In this document: positions 16,839 through 25,593 of the stretch, piece after piece
Layout: each line of letters opens with the position of its first letter
How positions within the stretch are numbered: the stretch's first letter is position 1
Assembly (NCBI RefSeq): GCF_023522835.1
Contig: NZ_JALCZU010000002.1
Coordinates: forward strand, 186,001 to 250,000
Length of the DNA stretch: 64,000 nt
From: Oceanobacillus saliphilus
GTDB taxonomy: Bacteria; Bacillota; Bacilli; Bacillales; Amphibacillaceae
Direction: 5' to 3'
Made by a program: the position numbers and the translations under genes
The notes under the pieces: generated by a model
Seen by the model: only the letters and a program-made list of their open reading frames with translations
Told to the model about the DNA's origin: nothing
The model's database searches: none

Positions 16839-19800
16839 CTAGGATTTTATTAATTCTTTCGTCTCCTCCAGCCTTACAGATACGAGTCTGGATACTCCCG
16901 ATTCCTGCATGGTTACGCCATATAGAACATCAGCTTCTTCCATCGTTCCTTTTCTGTGTGTAATCACGATGAATTGCGTGTTGTCACTGTATAATTTAAC
17001 ATATTTTGCAAACCTGGCAACATTTGCTTCATCTAGTGCTGCTTCCACCTCATCCAATATACAGAAAGGTACGGGACGCACTCTTAATATTGCAAAAAGC
17101 AACGCTATGGCAGTCAAGGCTCGTTCTCCACCCGATAGCAAGCCTAAATGCTGCAGCTTCTTTCCAGGAGGCTGCGCAATTATATCAACACCAGTATCCA
17201 ATAGGTTTTTAGGGTCGGTTAACTTAAGCTCTGCATGACCACCACCAAATAATTGTTTGAATACGACAGCAAACTCATCTTTTATTTTAGTGAATATCGC
17301 ACCAAAGCGATTTTCCATCTCTACATCCATTTCAGCGATGGCCTGATAAAGTACCGCTTTGGCTTCTACTAAATCATCCCTTTGTTCTGTCAGGAATGAA
17401 TAACGTTCCGATACCCTTTCATATTCTTCTATGGCTCCAAGATTGACATTTCCCAGGCGTTCAATAGTAAGCTTCAAATTACTAACGATTGCCTTTGCTT
17501 CCTCGATATTTTCCACTTTTTCATACAGTTGTTGCGCCTTCTCGTACGTCATTGTGTACTCTGTCTGTATATGGTTTAGACGATTTTCAAGATCTACATC
17601 GAGACGATTAACTCTTACTTCCTTTTGCTGAATAGCTTCGAGAAATTGCTGATGATTCTCCTTTTCTTCTTTCAGCTTCTTTTCCATATTCTGAACGAGC
17701 TCGTTTTGTTTTAATCTTTCATCCCGTTTTTGCTGGATTTTTTCAGCGGAAGATTCTTTCTCTCCTTTAGCAGCCAAAATCATTCGATCAATATCAGCTT
17801 CTGTCTCATCGGAATTCTCGAATTCTAGGAGATTGCTTATTTCTTTATCATACTTGTTGTATTGTTCCTGTAAACTGCTTAATTCCTGATCTTGAGATTT
17901 CGTCTTTTCACGTTGATTTTTTACTCTTTCTTCCTGCTCGGCAAGTGTAATCTGAAGCTTATGCAAGTCACTTTGCATGATTTCTTTATTTTCTTTATAC
18001 TTTGCATCCTGATTTGAAAGCGAATCAATGTCTTTCTGAATGGCTTCAAGTTGTTGTTTTAGATTAGCTAATTCATCTGTCAAGATCGTTTCGCGATTAG
18101 TAAGTTCTTCACTGTCCTGCATAAATTGCTTTTTATCCATATCATAGATGGAAAGATTATCATTTATAGAGGATAACTTCATCTCCACTTGCTTATTTTC
18201 ACTTCGTAGTTCTTGTAATTCATTCTGAAGCATCGTGATTTCACTTTCTTCAGTTAGTAGGTTGTTTTCCAATTCTTTTACATTGTTTTTACGTTTTTTG
18301 ACCATCGATTCAAATTGGAGTGCCTTCTCCTGAAACTCTTTCAACCGATCTGTCATTTCCTGCAAATCTTTTTCCCGTGTAAAAAGTGACTGATTTGTTT
18401 TCTTTTGAGCTCCCCCGGACATAGATCCGCCTGGGTTTACAACATCACCTTCCAGTGTAACGACACGGAATCTCCGACTAACAAGTGCTGCTATTTCATT
18501 AGCATCTTTTAAAGACCTCGCAATAATCACATGACCCATTAGATGATTCACTGCTTTTTGGTAAGGTTTGCTGGTTTTCACAAGTTCAGAGGCTATCCCT
18601 ATGTATCCTGAATGCATTGCAACATTGTGCAAAATGTCTTTTGAGATAAATCGTTCCTGTATAGATCCGAGCGGTAAAAATGTTGCCCGTCCATTATTTG
18701 TTTTCTTAAGCCATGCGATCGCATTTCTTGCTGAACGATCATCTTGAACGACAATATGCTGAGCTTGTCCACCGAGAACTGTTTCGATTGCTGTAATATA
18801 ATCTGCCGGCACGTCAATCAATTCAATAACGGCACCATATATATTTTCAAGTCTTCTCTCTTCCCGTGCCTTTAAAATTGATTTTACGCCATGGAAAAAT
18901 CCCTGAAAATCCTCTTTCATCTCTTCCAGCATTTCTTTCTTAGATTTCAGTTTCTCGATATATTGATAACCTTGATATAATTTTGCCTGGGAATCCTGAA
19001 AATGATTACGTTCAGACTGCAAATCCTTTTTTATTTTTTTTATCAGGTTTTCTTTAGCTGTAAACTGTTTTTGCTTTTCACTGGATGCTGTTTGCAATTG
19101 GTCCAGTTTTACCGATAATTGTTCCCTCAATGATATAAGATCCTGGAATTTTTCGACCTGTTTATCTTTCTTGCCATTTATTTGTAATAATTGTTGGGCA
19201 ATGGATTGTTTTTCGTTACGCTTTGCAGCCTGCTGATTAAGTAATTCGATATAATCTGATTTCAATTCTTCAATCTGTTCCGATATACTCTCTTTACTCA
19301 TTGTCAATTGGGAATGCAGCTTACTCGCCTTTTCCTTCGTTCTTTTTCTTTCTGCTTGCAGATCATCCAGTTTTTTCTTTCCCTCTACAAGTGCACATTG
19401 CATTTCACTGATTTTTTCAGCGGTCGCTTCTTGTTGCTGTTGGAGCTTTTCCTTATTTTCTCCAAAATGTCTGGAACGTTCATCTAGCAATTGTTTTTTT
19501 CCTTCATACTTTTCCAATTGCTCGGTTGCAGTCAAAAGGGTTGCCTGCAGTTCCTCCATATCATGATCAAGCTCTAATGCAGTTTTCTTATACTTATCTA
19601 ATTCAGTCTCATTCTTTTGTATAGCAGCTTTCCCATTTGCTTCAGCAGCTTTATCTTTTTCCAGCTCACCTAGAAGCATCTGCCATTCGGTGTATAGCTC
19701 TTCGATTTCTGTAATCAGATAGGATATTTCCTGCTTTTTTAATGTATCCTTTAATTCCAAATACTTTTTGGCAGTTTCCGCTTGCTCCTGCAATGGATTG

Positions 19801-20405
19801 ATCTGCTGTTCGATTTCGTGTACGATATCTTCAACCCTGTTCAGGTTTTCCTGTGTTTCCGCTAATTTATATTCAGACTTCTTTTTCCGTTGTTTATATT
19901 TTAAAACACCTGCAGCCTCTTCAAAGATGGTCCTTCGTTCTTCAGCTTTGGAACTGAGAATTTCTTCGACTTTTCCTTGGCTAATGATGGAGAATGCTTC
20001 CCGTCCCAGACCGGAATCCATGAAAAGATCAATAATATCTTTTAGACGGCAGGATTGTTTGTTGATATAAAATTCACTTTCACCAGAACGATATACACGG
20101 CGAGTGACACTGATTTCATCATAGTCAAGTGGTACCCGTTTATCCCCGTTATCCAGTACAAGTGTTACTTCAGCAACGTTTAAAGCTTTCCTCGTATCAC
20201 TTCCTTGGAAAATAATGTCTTCCATTTTAGAGCCACGTAATGATTTAGCCGATTGTTCACCAAGTACCCAGCGTATTGCATCGGTTATATTGCTTTTACC
20301 GCTTCCGTTCGGACCAACAACCGCTGTTACTCCAGGTACAAATTCTACATTTATCCGCTCCGCAAATGATTTGAAGCCCACACTTTCCAATCGTTTTAAA
20401 TACAT
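16839..20405 (-). CDS. smc: Chromosome condensation ATPase SMC
   Basis: 1188 residues. N-terminal Walker A GPNGSGKSN (31-39), two long coiled coils flanking a hinge (about 500-670, with Gly-rich GGSMSGGAQ), and a C-terminal head with signature LSGGERALTAIALLFAIL and Walker B CILDEVEAALDEANV. It forms the condensin ring with ScpA/ScpB. The second of two in-frame ATGs (20405) is used since AGGAGA has correct spacing only to it, and MYLKRLESVGFKSFA is the family start. The rnc gene normally abuts it; here a divergent small gene and a repeat intervene. Confidence 0.98.
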   Translation of the reverse strand: MYLKRLESVGFKSFAERINVEFVPGVTAVVGPNGSGKSNITDAIRWVLGEQSAKSLRGSKMEDIIFQGSDTRKALNVAEVTLVLDNGDKRVPLDYDEISVTRRVYRSGESEFYINKQSCRLKDIIDLFMDSGLGREAFSIISQGKVEEILSSKAEERRTIFEEAAGVLKYKQRKKKSEYKLAETQENLNRVEDIVHEIEQQINPLQEQAETAKKYLELKDTLKKQEISYLITEIEELYTEWQMLLGELEKDKAAEANGKAAIQKNETELDKYKKTALELDHDMEELQATLLTATEQLEKYEGKKQLLDERSRHFGENKEKLQQQQEATAEKISEMQCALVEGKKKLDDLQAERKRTKEKASKLHSQLTMSKESISEQIEELKSDYIELLNQQAAKRNEKQSIAQQLLQINGKKDKQVEKFQDLISLREQLSVKLDQLQTASSEKQKQFTAKENLIKKIKKDLQSERNHFQDSQAKLYQGYQYIEKLKSKKEMLEEMKEDFQGFFHGVKSILKAREERRLENIYGAVIELIDVPADYITAIETVLGGQAQHIVVQDDRSARNAIAWLKKTNNGRATFLPLGSIQERFISKDILHNVAMHSGYIGIASELVKTSKPYQKAVNHLMGHVIIARSLKDANEIAALVSRRFRVVTLEGDVVNPGGSMSGGAQKKTNQSLFTREKDLQEMTDRLKEFQEKALQFESMVKKRKNNVKELENNLLTEESEITMLQNELQELRSENKQVEMKLSSINDNLSIYDMDKKQFMQDSEELTNRETILTDELANLKQQLEAIQKDIDSLSNQDAKYKENKEIMQSDLHKLQITLAEQEERVKNQREKTKSQDQELSSLQEQYNKYDKEISNLLEFENSDETEADIDRMILAAKGEKESSAEKIQQKRDERLKQNELVQNMEKKLKEEKENHQQFLEAIQQKEVRVNRLDVDLENRLNHIQTEYTMTYEKAQQLYEKVENIEEAKAIVSNLKLTIERLGNVNLGAIEEYERVSERYSFLTEQRDDLVEAKAVLYQAIAEMDVEMENRFGAIFTKIKDEFAVVFKQLFGGGHAELKLTDPKNLLDTGVDIIAQPPGKKLQHLGLLSGGERALTAIALLFAILRVRPVPFCILDEVEAALDEANVARFAKYVKLYSDNTQFIVITHRKGTMEEADVLYGVTMQESGVSRLVSVRLEETKELIKS

Positions 20406-20476
20406 ATACATTCTCCTATTTTAAAAAGAAACCTTTCCTTATCATATGTTCCTTATCATTAATATCATAATATAAT

Positions 20477-20505
20477 TTGGCTTTTTAACTTATTTATTTT
20501 ATCAT
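20477..20505 (+). promoter_or_regulatory. Possible promoter for the DUF1128 gene
   Basis: TTGGCT (20477-20482) and TATCAT (20500-20505) are 17 bp apart, about 80 bp before the small plus-strand gene. No equally clear smc promoter was seen on the other strand. Confidence 0.4.
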
Positions 20506-20583
20506 AAAGTGAGTCACAAAAGAAGAGCAGAACCTCTTCAAACATGAGTATTCCAATGTTCTGAAGATTAAGGGGGGAAATAG

Positions 20584-20805
20584 ATGAATTTGGAAAATGC
20601 AAATGAGGAAAATATGAAAATAATACTTGATGAATTAGCACAGCGGTTGAATGTCGTTAATCGTTCCATCATGGATCCTGAAGACTACGATCTAAGTAAA
20701 TATGATGATTTAAAATTCATGTATGACATGGTTGTGCAAAAAGGCCAGCTGAGTGCATCTGAAACACAAGCGTTCGTACAGGAGCTTGCAGCTATAAGAA
20801 AATAA
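20584..20805 (+). CDS. DUF1128 small protein (YfkK-like)
   Basis: 73 residues, acidic, helical: an ILDELAQRLNVVNRSIMDPE stretch, then YDLSKYDDLKFMYDMVVQKG and SETQAFVQELAAIRK, matching the DUF1128 pattern of B. subtilis YfkK. The ATG follows AAGGGGGG at good spacing. It points opposite to its neighbours and lies between smc and rnc, where the B. subtilis block has nothing. Its function is unknown. It is followed by a family 2 repeat and a bidirectional terminator. Confidence 0.88.
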   Translation: MNLENANEENMKIILDELAQRLNVVNRSIMDPEDYDLSKYDDLKFMYDMVVQKGQLSASETQAFVQELAAIRK

Positions 20806-20820
20806 CATCGATTGCATAAC

Positions 20821-21066
20821 AAAAGCGCAAGCGCCCGTTTAGGACGTACGGACTGCACCCCGAACTGTGGGGTGGTTCGACTTGTCGAACATTCCTACGT
20901 AGGAGATAAAGGAAACATGCCCCTTGCACTGTAGGGGTATGCCGGCGTTGGGCCTAGCCCGTTCTTAGTCGGCCTTCCTTAAGCACCAGAGCCGATGTTG
21001 ACTTATCGTACGGAGGTGAGGGAAGTCTCGCTAGTCCCTGGGTGCTGGAGCTGGACGTGGCCGTTT
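20821..21066 (+). repeat. Dispersed repeat family 2, long copy
   Basis: About 246 bp starting AAAAGCGCAAGCGCCCGTTT. The last 75 bp (from GAGCCGATGTTGACTTATCG through CTAGTCCCTGGG) are the same as in 10466-10620. The left half carries extra hairpin inserts absent from the other copy: CACCCC/GGGGTG, GTTCGAC/GTCGAAC, ATGCCCC/GGGGTAT. It is non-coding and placed right after the DUF1128 stop. Confidence 0.8.
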
Positions 21067-21122
21067 AGGTGTTAGAATTAATTGCTGCCAAAAGAATTTA
21101 ATACTTTCTTACTAACAAAGCA

Positions 21123-21155
21123 AAGGCTGTAACTCCCTATTGAGTACAGCCTTTT
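21123..21155. terminator. Bidirectional terminator between the DUF1128 gene and rnc
   Basis: AAGGCTGTA and TACAGCCTT form a stem with ACTC/GAGT extending it. On the plus strand TTTTT follows; on the minus strand TTTGCTTTG. The flanking genes converge here. Confidence 0.7.
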
Positions 21156-21158
21156 TGC

Positions 21159-21842
21159 TTACTGATTTAGTAAGCTATCCAATGCGTATTTGGCGGCACG
21201 TTGCTCTGCTTCTTTTTTGGTTCTCCCAGTACCTTCACCAGCAATACTGCCTTTAATAGCTGCCTGGGCAACGAATTCTCTATTATGAGAAGGACCTTTT
21301 TCTTCTACAATTCTATATTCGATGGAATCATTTTTCTGCTGCACCAGTTCCTGCAGCTGACTTTTATAATCCATCGCATGCGAAAAAGTACCAGTGTTTA
21401 TTTTCGGAAATACATGCTCCTCAAGGAATTTCAATGCTGAATCAAAACCTTGATCCAAATATAGAGCTCCAAGAAAAGCCTCAAACACATCTGCCAAAAT
21501 TGCGGGTCTTTGCCTGCCACCAGTTTGCTCTTCACCTTTTCCTAGCAAAAGACATTCTCCAAAATTCAGCTCCATGGCAAAGTTCATCAGAGAAGGCTCG
21601 CATACGATAGCTGCACGCAATTTTGTCATCTCGCCTTCAGGCATATTTTCATTTTTAAGGAACAGATACTGTGATACACCTAATTCCAGCACTGCATCAC
21701 CGAGAAATTCAAGACGTTCATTATCCGAAAGTACAGTATTCCGATGCTCATTCACATACGATGAATGTGTAAATGCCTGCTTTATCAAATCTGGATTGTT
21801 AAAGTTGATATTTAATTGTTTCTGTAATCGGTCCAAATCCAT
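21159..21842 (-). CDS. rnc: Ribonuclease III
   Basis: Double-strand-specific endonuclease for rRNA precursors and structured mRNAs. It is 227 residues: the RIII signature [14 protein letters not shown] (41-54) with catalytic Glu/Asp, the second acidic pair in [11 protein letters not shown] (about 117-127), and a C-terminal dsRNA-binding domain ([30 protein letters not shown]). The frame opens at 21863, but ATG 21842 has a near-perfect GGAGGTGA site and is the family start. It follows acpP by 77 bp. Confidence 0.97.
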   Translation of the reverse strand: MDLDRLQKQLNINFNNPDLIKQAFTHSSYVNEHRNTVLSDNERLEFLGDAVLELGVSQYLFLKNENMPEGEMTKLRAAIVCEPSLMNFAMELNFGECLLLGKGEEQTGGRQRPAILADVFEAFLGALYLDQGFDSALKFLEEHVFPKINTGTFSHAMDYKSQLQELVQQKNDSIEYRIVEEKGPSHNREFVAQAAIKGSIAGEGTGRTKKEAEQRAAKYALDSLLNQ

Positions 21843-21919
21843 AGTTGTCACCTCCTCTTCCATATATAGCGAAAGCCTCGCATTTGCGAGACTTTCTGTA
21901 AAGCGTATTTTCCACCAGA

Positions 21920-22153
21920 TTAAGCTTTGCTGTTTATGTAATTCACAGCATCACCAACTGTATTTATTTTTTCAGCATCTTCGTCTGCGATTTCGGTGTC
22001 AAATTCATCTTCCAATTCCATTACGAGTTCCACAACATCTAAAGAATCTGCTTCCAAGTCATCTTTAAAAGAGGCTTCCATGGTAATTTTTGATTCATCA
22101 ACATCAAGACGATCTACGATAATAGCTTTTACACGATCAAATACGTCTGCCAT
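21920..22153 (-). CDS. acpP: Acyl carrier protein
   Basis: 77 residues, acidic four-helix carrier. The phosphopantetheine attachment Ser37 is in [18 protein letters not shown]. The second of two adjacent ATGs is used because it gives the family start MADVFDRVK and better spacing from GGAGGTGA. It follows fabG by 96 bp with a possible own promoter, consistent with the high demand for ACP. Confidence 0.98.
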   Translation of the reverse strand: MADVFDRVKAIIVDRLDVDESKITMEASFKDDLEADSLDVVELVMELEDEFDTEIADEDAEKINTVGDAVNYINSKA

Positions 22154-22198
22154 CATACTTCACCTCCCTTCAAGTAGTATAAAAGATATTGATTCTGA

Positions 22199-22226
22199 AT
22201 TCTAGTGTAGTCTGTTCGTCCCTCAA
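22199..22226 (-). promoter_or_regulatory. Possible acpP promoter with overlapping hairpin
   Basis: On the minus strand TTGAGG (22221-22226) and TAGAAT (22199-22204) are 16 bp apart. A GTCTGTT/AACAGAC hairpin overlaps the -35 side. Promoter quality is moderate. Confidence 0.4.
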
Positions 22227-22249
22227 CAGACAGTTCCGCTTCTTTAATT

Positions 22250-22990
22250 TTACATCACCATTCCGCCATCGATATGGATCGTTTGGCCGGTAATGTAGTT
22301 GGCGTCATCTGTTGCGAGGAAGCGGACTACTTTTGCTACGTCTTCTGGTGTACCTAGTTTTGCCAATGGAATCAGGCCTATCATGCCTTCCTTTTGTTCA
22401 TCGGTCAGTTCATCAGTCATATCAGTAGAGATAAATCCTGGAGCTACCGCGTTTACCAGGATATTCCGAGATGCAAGCTCTTTAGCAGTAGTTTTTGTCA
22501 GACCAATAACACCTGCTTTGGCCGCCACATAGTTTGCCTGTCCCGGATTGCCGCTGACTCCGACAATAGATGCAACATTTATAATTCTTCCGGACTTTTG
22601 CTTCATCATCTGTCTTGTGACAGCTTTTGTACAAACAAAGACGCCTTTCAGATTCGTATTAATAACCTGATCAAATTCTTCTACTTTCATACGCATGAGT
22701 AGGTTATCTCTTGTCACACCAGCATTATTCACTAAAATATCCAGACTTCCAAATTCAGTAATTACTTGCTTTACCATCTCTTTTACATTTGCTTCATCGG
22801 CCACATCAGCTTGAACCTTAAATGACTTCACACCAAGTCCTTGGATTTCTTCAACGACTGCCTGTGCCTTCGCTTCACTTCCGGCATAGTTAACAGCTAC
22901 GTTTGCTCCTTGTTTTGCAAGTTCCAAAGCGATTGCTCTTCCGATTCCCCGTGAAGCACCGGTTACAAGTGCATTTTTTCCTTTCAGCAT
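22250..22990 (-). CDS. fabG: 3-oxoacyl-[acyl-carrier-protein] reductase
   Basis: NADPH-dependent reduction step of fatty acid elongation. Short-chain dehydrogenase of 246 residues: cofactor loop [13 protein letters not shown] (10-22), NNAGVTRDN, catalytic Ser141, Tyr154 and Lys158 (NYVAAKAG), and C-terminal [14 protein letters not shown]. Its ATG overlaps the fabD stop by one base. Confidence 0.98.
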   Translation of the reverse strand: MLKGKNALVTGASRGIGRAIALELAKQGANVAVNYAGSEAKAQAVVEEIQGLGVKSFKVQADVADEANVKEMVKQVITEFGSLDILVNNAGVTRDNLLMRMKVEEFDQVINTNLKGVFVCTKAVTRQMMKQKSGRIINVASIVGVSGNPGQANYVAAKAGVIGLTKTTAKELASRNILVNAVAPGFISTDMTDELTDEQKEGMIGLIPLAKLGTPEDVAKVVRFLATDDANYITGQTIHIDGGMVM

Positions 22991-23928
22991 TATGAATCCT
23001 CCCTATACCATGTAATAAATTCATTCATTGACTTCATATCCTGCACGGCAAAAGTAGGGACTTTTTTGTTGATTTTTCGAAGCAAGCCAGAAAGCACTTT
23101 TCCATTTCCTACTTCTACAAATGCATCAACACCCGCTTCAATCATATGATTGATCGACTCTTCAAATCGTACCGGAGAGTAAAGCTGTTTAAGAAGCAAC
23201 TCCTGTATTTCCTCGCCTGATGTGACAGCTTCCGCTGATACATTAGCAAACACCGGAATGGTTGCGTCTTTTATAGGTGTTTGATCCAAATAGCGCCCAA
23301 ACTCCTCATTGGCAGGCTTCATCAATCTTGAATGGAAAGGTCCGCTTACATTCAAGGGAAGCACGCGTTTTGCTCCTTTTTCCTTCAATAAACCGGAAGC
23401 TGCATCGATTCCTTCTTTGGAACCGGATATAACTAGCTGGCCTGGACAGTTTAAATTGGCAAGGTCCACCACTTCATCCGTAATCTTCTTCAACGTATCT
23501 GAAACTTCTTGTTCACTCAAGCCAAGAACAGCGGCCATCGTACCCTGACCTTTCGGAAACGCTTCTTCCATCAACTTACCGCGGATAGCAACAAGCGGAA
23601 GTGCGTCTTCCAAGGTGAGGGCATCGGCAGCAACCAGTGCACTATATTCACCAAGACTGTGACCGACTGTCATAACAGCTTCTACTTTTTCCTGTTGTAA
23701 TAATCTATGTATAGCGATGCTTGTCAATAGAAGTGCCGGTTGGGCATTTTCAGTCTCTGTTAGTACTTCTGCAGGGCCATCAAACATAATTCCCTTTATA
23801 TCTTTATCTAATACATCATTCGCCTTTTGGAAAAGTTCCTGTACCAATGGGAATTCATCATGAAATTCCTTGCCCATCCCAACGGCCTGTGAACCTTGTC
23901 CAGGAAACATAAATGCCACCCGTTTCAT
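22990..23928 (-). CDS. fabD: Malonyl-CoA:ACP transacylase
   Basis: Loads malonyl onto ACP for fatty acid synthesis. It is 312 residues with [13 protein letters not shown] at the start, nucleophile Ser91 in GHSLGEYSA, and catalytic His199 in [17 protein letters not shown] precedes the ATG. It starts 4 bp after plsX ends, in the plsX-fabD-fabG-acpP unit. Confidence 0.98.
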   Translation of the reverse strand: MKRVAFMFPGQGSQAVGMGKEFHDEFPLVQELFQKANDVLDKDIKGIMFDGPAEVLTETENAQPALLLTSIAIHRLLQQEKVEAVMTVGHSLGEYSALVAADALTLEDALPLVAIRGKLMEEAFPKGQGTMAAVLGLSEQEVSDTLKKITDEVVDLANLNCPGQLVISGSKEGIDAASGLLKEKGAKRVLPLNVSGPFHSRLMKPANEEFGRYLDQTPIKDATIPVFANVSAEAVTSGEEIQELLLKQLYSPVRFEESINHMIEAGVDAFVEVGNGKVLSGLLRKINKKVPTFAVQDMKSMNEFITWYREDS

Positions 23929-23932
23929 ACAA

Positions 23933-24931
23933 TCACTCCTTACCTAATTCAATTGATTCTACTGTTGTTTTAATCGTGTCCGTCACATGATGCTTCACCA
24001 TATGATCAGCCTGCTTTATTGCACTTAAAATTGCCCTTCTGTTCGATGATCCATGTGCTTTGATGACTGGAGCAGCAAGTCCAAAAAGACCGGCACCTCC
24101 ATATTCAGAGTAATCCAGCTTATTTTTGAGCCCTCTCAGATCATTTTTAACAAGACCTGCTGCGATTTTTGTTTTTGTGGATGACATGAAAGTATCTTTT
24201 AACAATGTGAAAATAGTTTGTGCTGTACCTTCAATGGTCTTTAAAGCAATATTTCCACTGAATCCATCCGTAACGACCACATCGGCAGCACGATTCAGAA
24301 TATCTCTTGCTTCCACGTTTCCGATAAAGTTTATTGGGGCGTCTTTCAATTGTTCAAACGCTTTTTTTGTCAGTTCATTTCCTTTTCCTTCTTCTGTTCC
24401 GACATTAAGCAATCCAACAGTTGGGTTTGAAATCTTGCGCACTTTTTCGGAATAGATGGACCCCATAATCGCATATTGTACAAGGTGACTCGCCTTGGCA
24501 TCCACATTTGCACCTACATCCAGCATCAAAAAACCTTTGCCGTCAATGGTTGGAAGTGTAGGACTTAATGCCGGCCGGTCGATTCCTGGAATTCTTCCGA
24601 TTACAAACAATCCGGCACTCATTAATGCCCCGGTATTCCCAGCTGATATACAGGCATCTGCCTCGCCTTCTTTAACAGCTTTAGCCATTCGTACAAGTGA
24701 GGAATTTTTCTTCCTGCGCACCGCACGAACTGGTTCATCATCACTAGTGATAACCTCATCCGTATGTATAATTTCTATATTTTTGGTATCCGTTAGAAGC
24801 GGTTTAATCTGATTTTCATCACCAAAAAGAGTGATTGTCAGATTATCGATTTCTGACACTGCGTCCATTGCGCCTAGAACAATTTCCTTTGGAGCATGGT
24901 CGCCTCCCATAGCATCAATTGCTAATCTCAT
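23933..24931 (-). CDS. plsX: Phosphate acyltransferase PlsX
   Basis: Converts acyl-ACP to acyl-phosphate, the first step of the PlsX/PlsY phospholipid route. It is 332 residues starting [18 protein letters not shown], with [37 protein letters not shown] and [15 protein letters not shown] 24931 is used: GGGGAGA spacing fits and it is the family start, although the frame opens at 24997. It overlaps the fapR end by 17 bp, so it is coupled to the regulator and under the FapR-controlled promoter. Confidence 0.97.
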   Translation of the reverse strand: MRLAIDAMGGDHAPKEIVLGAMDAVSEIDNLTITLFGDENQIKPLLTDTKNIEIIHTDEVITSDDEPVRAVRRKKNSSLVRMAKAVKEGEADACISAGNTGALMSAGLFVIGRIPGIDRPALSPTLPTIDGKGFLMLDVGANVDAKASHLVQYAIMGSIYSEKVRKISNPTVGLLNVGTEEGKGNELTKKAFEQLKDAPINFIGNVEARDILNRAADVVVTDGFSGNIALKTIEGTAQTIFTLLKDTFMSSTKTKIAAGLVKNDLRGLKNKLDYSEYGGAGLFGLAAPVIKAHGSSNRRAILSAIKQADHMVKHHVTDTIKTTVESIELGKE

Positions 24932-25508
24932 TTTCATTCTCCCCTTTATTCTCACTTGATTGATACATAAAAAAGAGACCGGTAAAAACTTTCTCATTAT
25001 CTACAAAACTATCCACATTTACAACCGTACGTCCTTTTTCATCTTTACCTTCAATAATCGCCTTTGCTATCACACGTTCCCCTTCAATAACCTGACGGGT
25101 AAACTTAACTTCTGATTTTGCAGTTAGAGCCAGTTCATCATTTATTACTGCCACAGCCAGTGAATTGGCCTGAGCAAACAAATGATGTCCCCTAGCTATT
25201 TTGTTTCTCGAAAAAACAAGATCTGTTGTGATATCCAGTATAGATATCGCACGCTTGTCCAATTCCAAATCTATTATTTCACCGATTACTTCATCGAGTG
25301 GTAATGCTTTTACGGTTTCATTCCATTGATTAGTCGCAACATATTTGATGCGTTCCCTCAATTCGGGTATGGCGAGTTCCATTCGATCAAGTCGTATCGT
25401 CTGAATACTAACGTTAAATACTTTGGCAAGCTGTTCATCCGTTATGAATGGAGTCTGCTCAATCCGCTCTTTCAACTGTTGCTGACGCTCCGCTTTTGTT
25501 TTCCTCAT
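24915..25508 (-). CDS. fapR: Fatty acid biosynthesis transcriptional repressor FapR
   Basis: Malonyl-CoA-sensing repressor of lipid synthesis genes. The N-terminal helix-turn-helix reads [19 protein letters not shown]; the C-terminal hot-dog ligand domain contains [19 protein letters not shown], the malonyl-CoA pocket. It is 197 residues from ATG 25508; an ATG one codon earlier or a GTG at 25523 are alternatives. The C-terminal tail ([14 protein letters not shown]) is longer than in B. subtilis and overlaps plsX. An operator lies at its promoter, so autoregulation is expected. Confidence 0.96.
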   Translation of the reverse strand: MRKTKAERQQQLKERIEQTPFITDEQLAKVFNVSIQTIRLDRMELAIPELRERIKYVATNQWNETVKALPLDEVIGEIIDLELDKRAISILDITTDLVFSRNKIARGHHLFAQANSLAVAVINDELALTAKSEVKFTRQVIEGERVIAKAIIEGKDEKGRTVVNVDSFVDNEKVFTGLFFMYQSSENKGENENEISN

Positions 25509-25533
25509 CATGGCACCATCCACAATCTTTGTT

Positions 25534-25553
25534 ATTTAAGACTTGGTACTAAT
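25534..25553 (-). promoter_or_regulatory. FapR operator
   Basis: The minus strand reads ATTAGTACCAAGTCTTAAAT, a close match to the known FapR box (TTAGTACC...GTCTTAA type). It starts 3 bp after the -10 hexamer, so bound FapR would cover the transcription start. Confidence 0.8.
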
Positions 25554-25556
25554 AGT

Positions 25557-25585
25557 AATATATAATACCATCTATAATTATGCAA
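25557..25585 (-). promoter_or_regulatory. Promoter for fapR-plsX-fabD-fabG
   Basis: On the minus strand TTGCAT (25580-25585) and TATATT (25557-25562) are 17 bp apart, directly abutting the FapR operator. Confidence 0.7.
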
Positions 25586-25593
25586 GTTAACAA

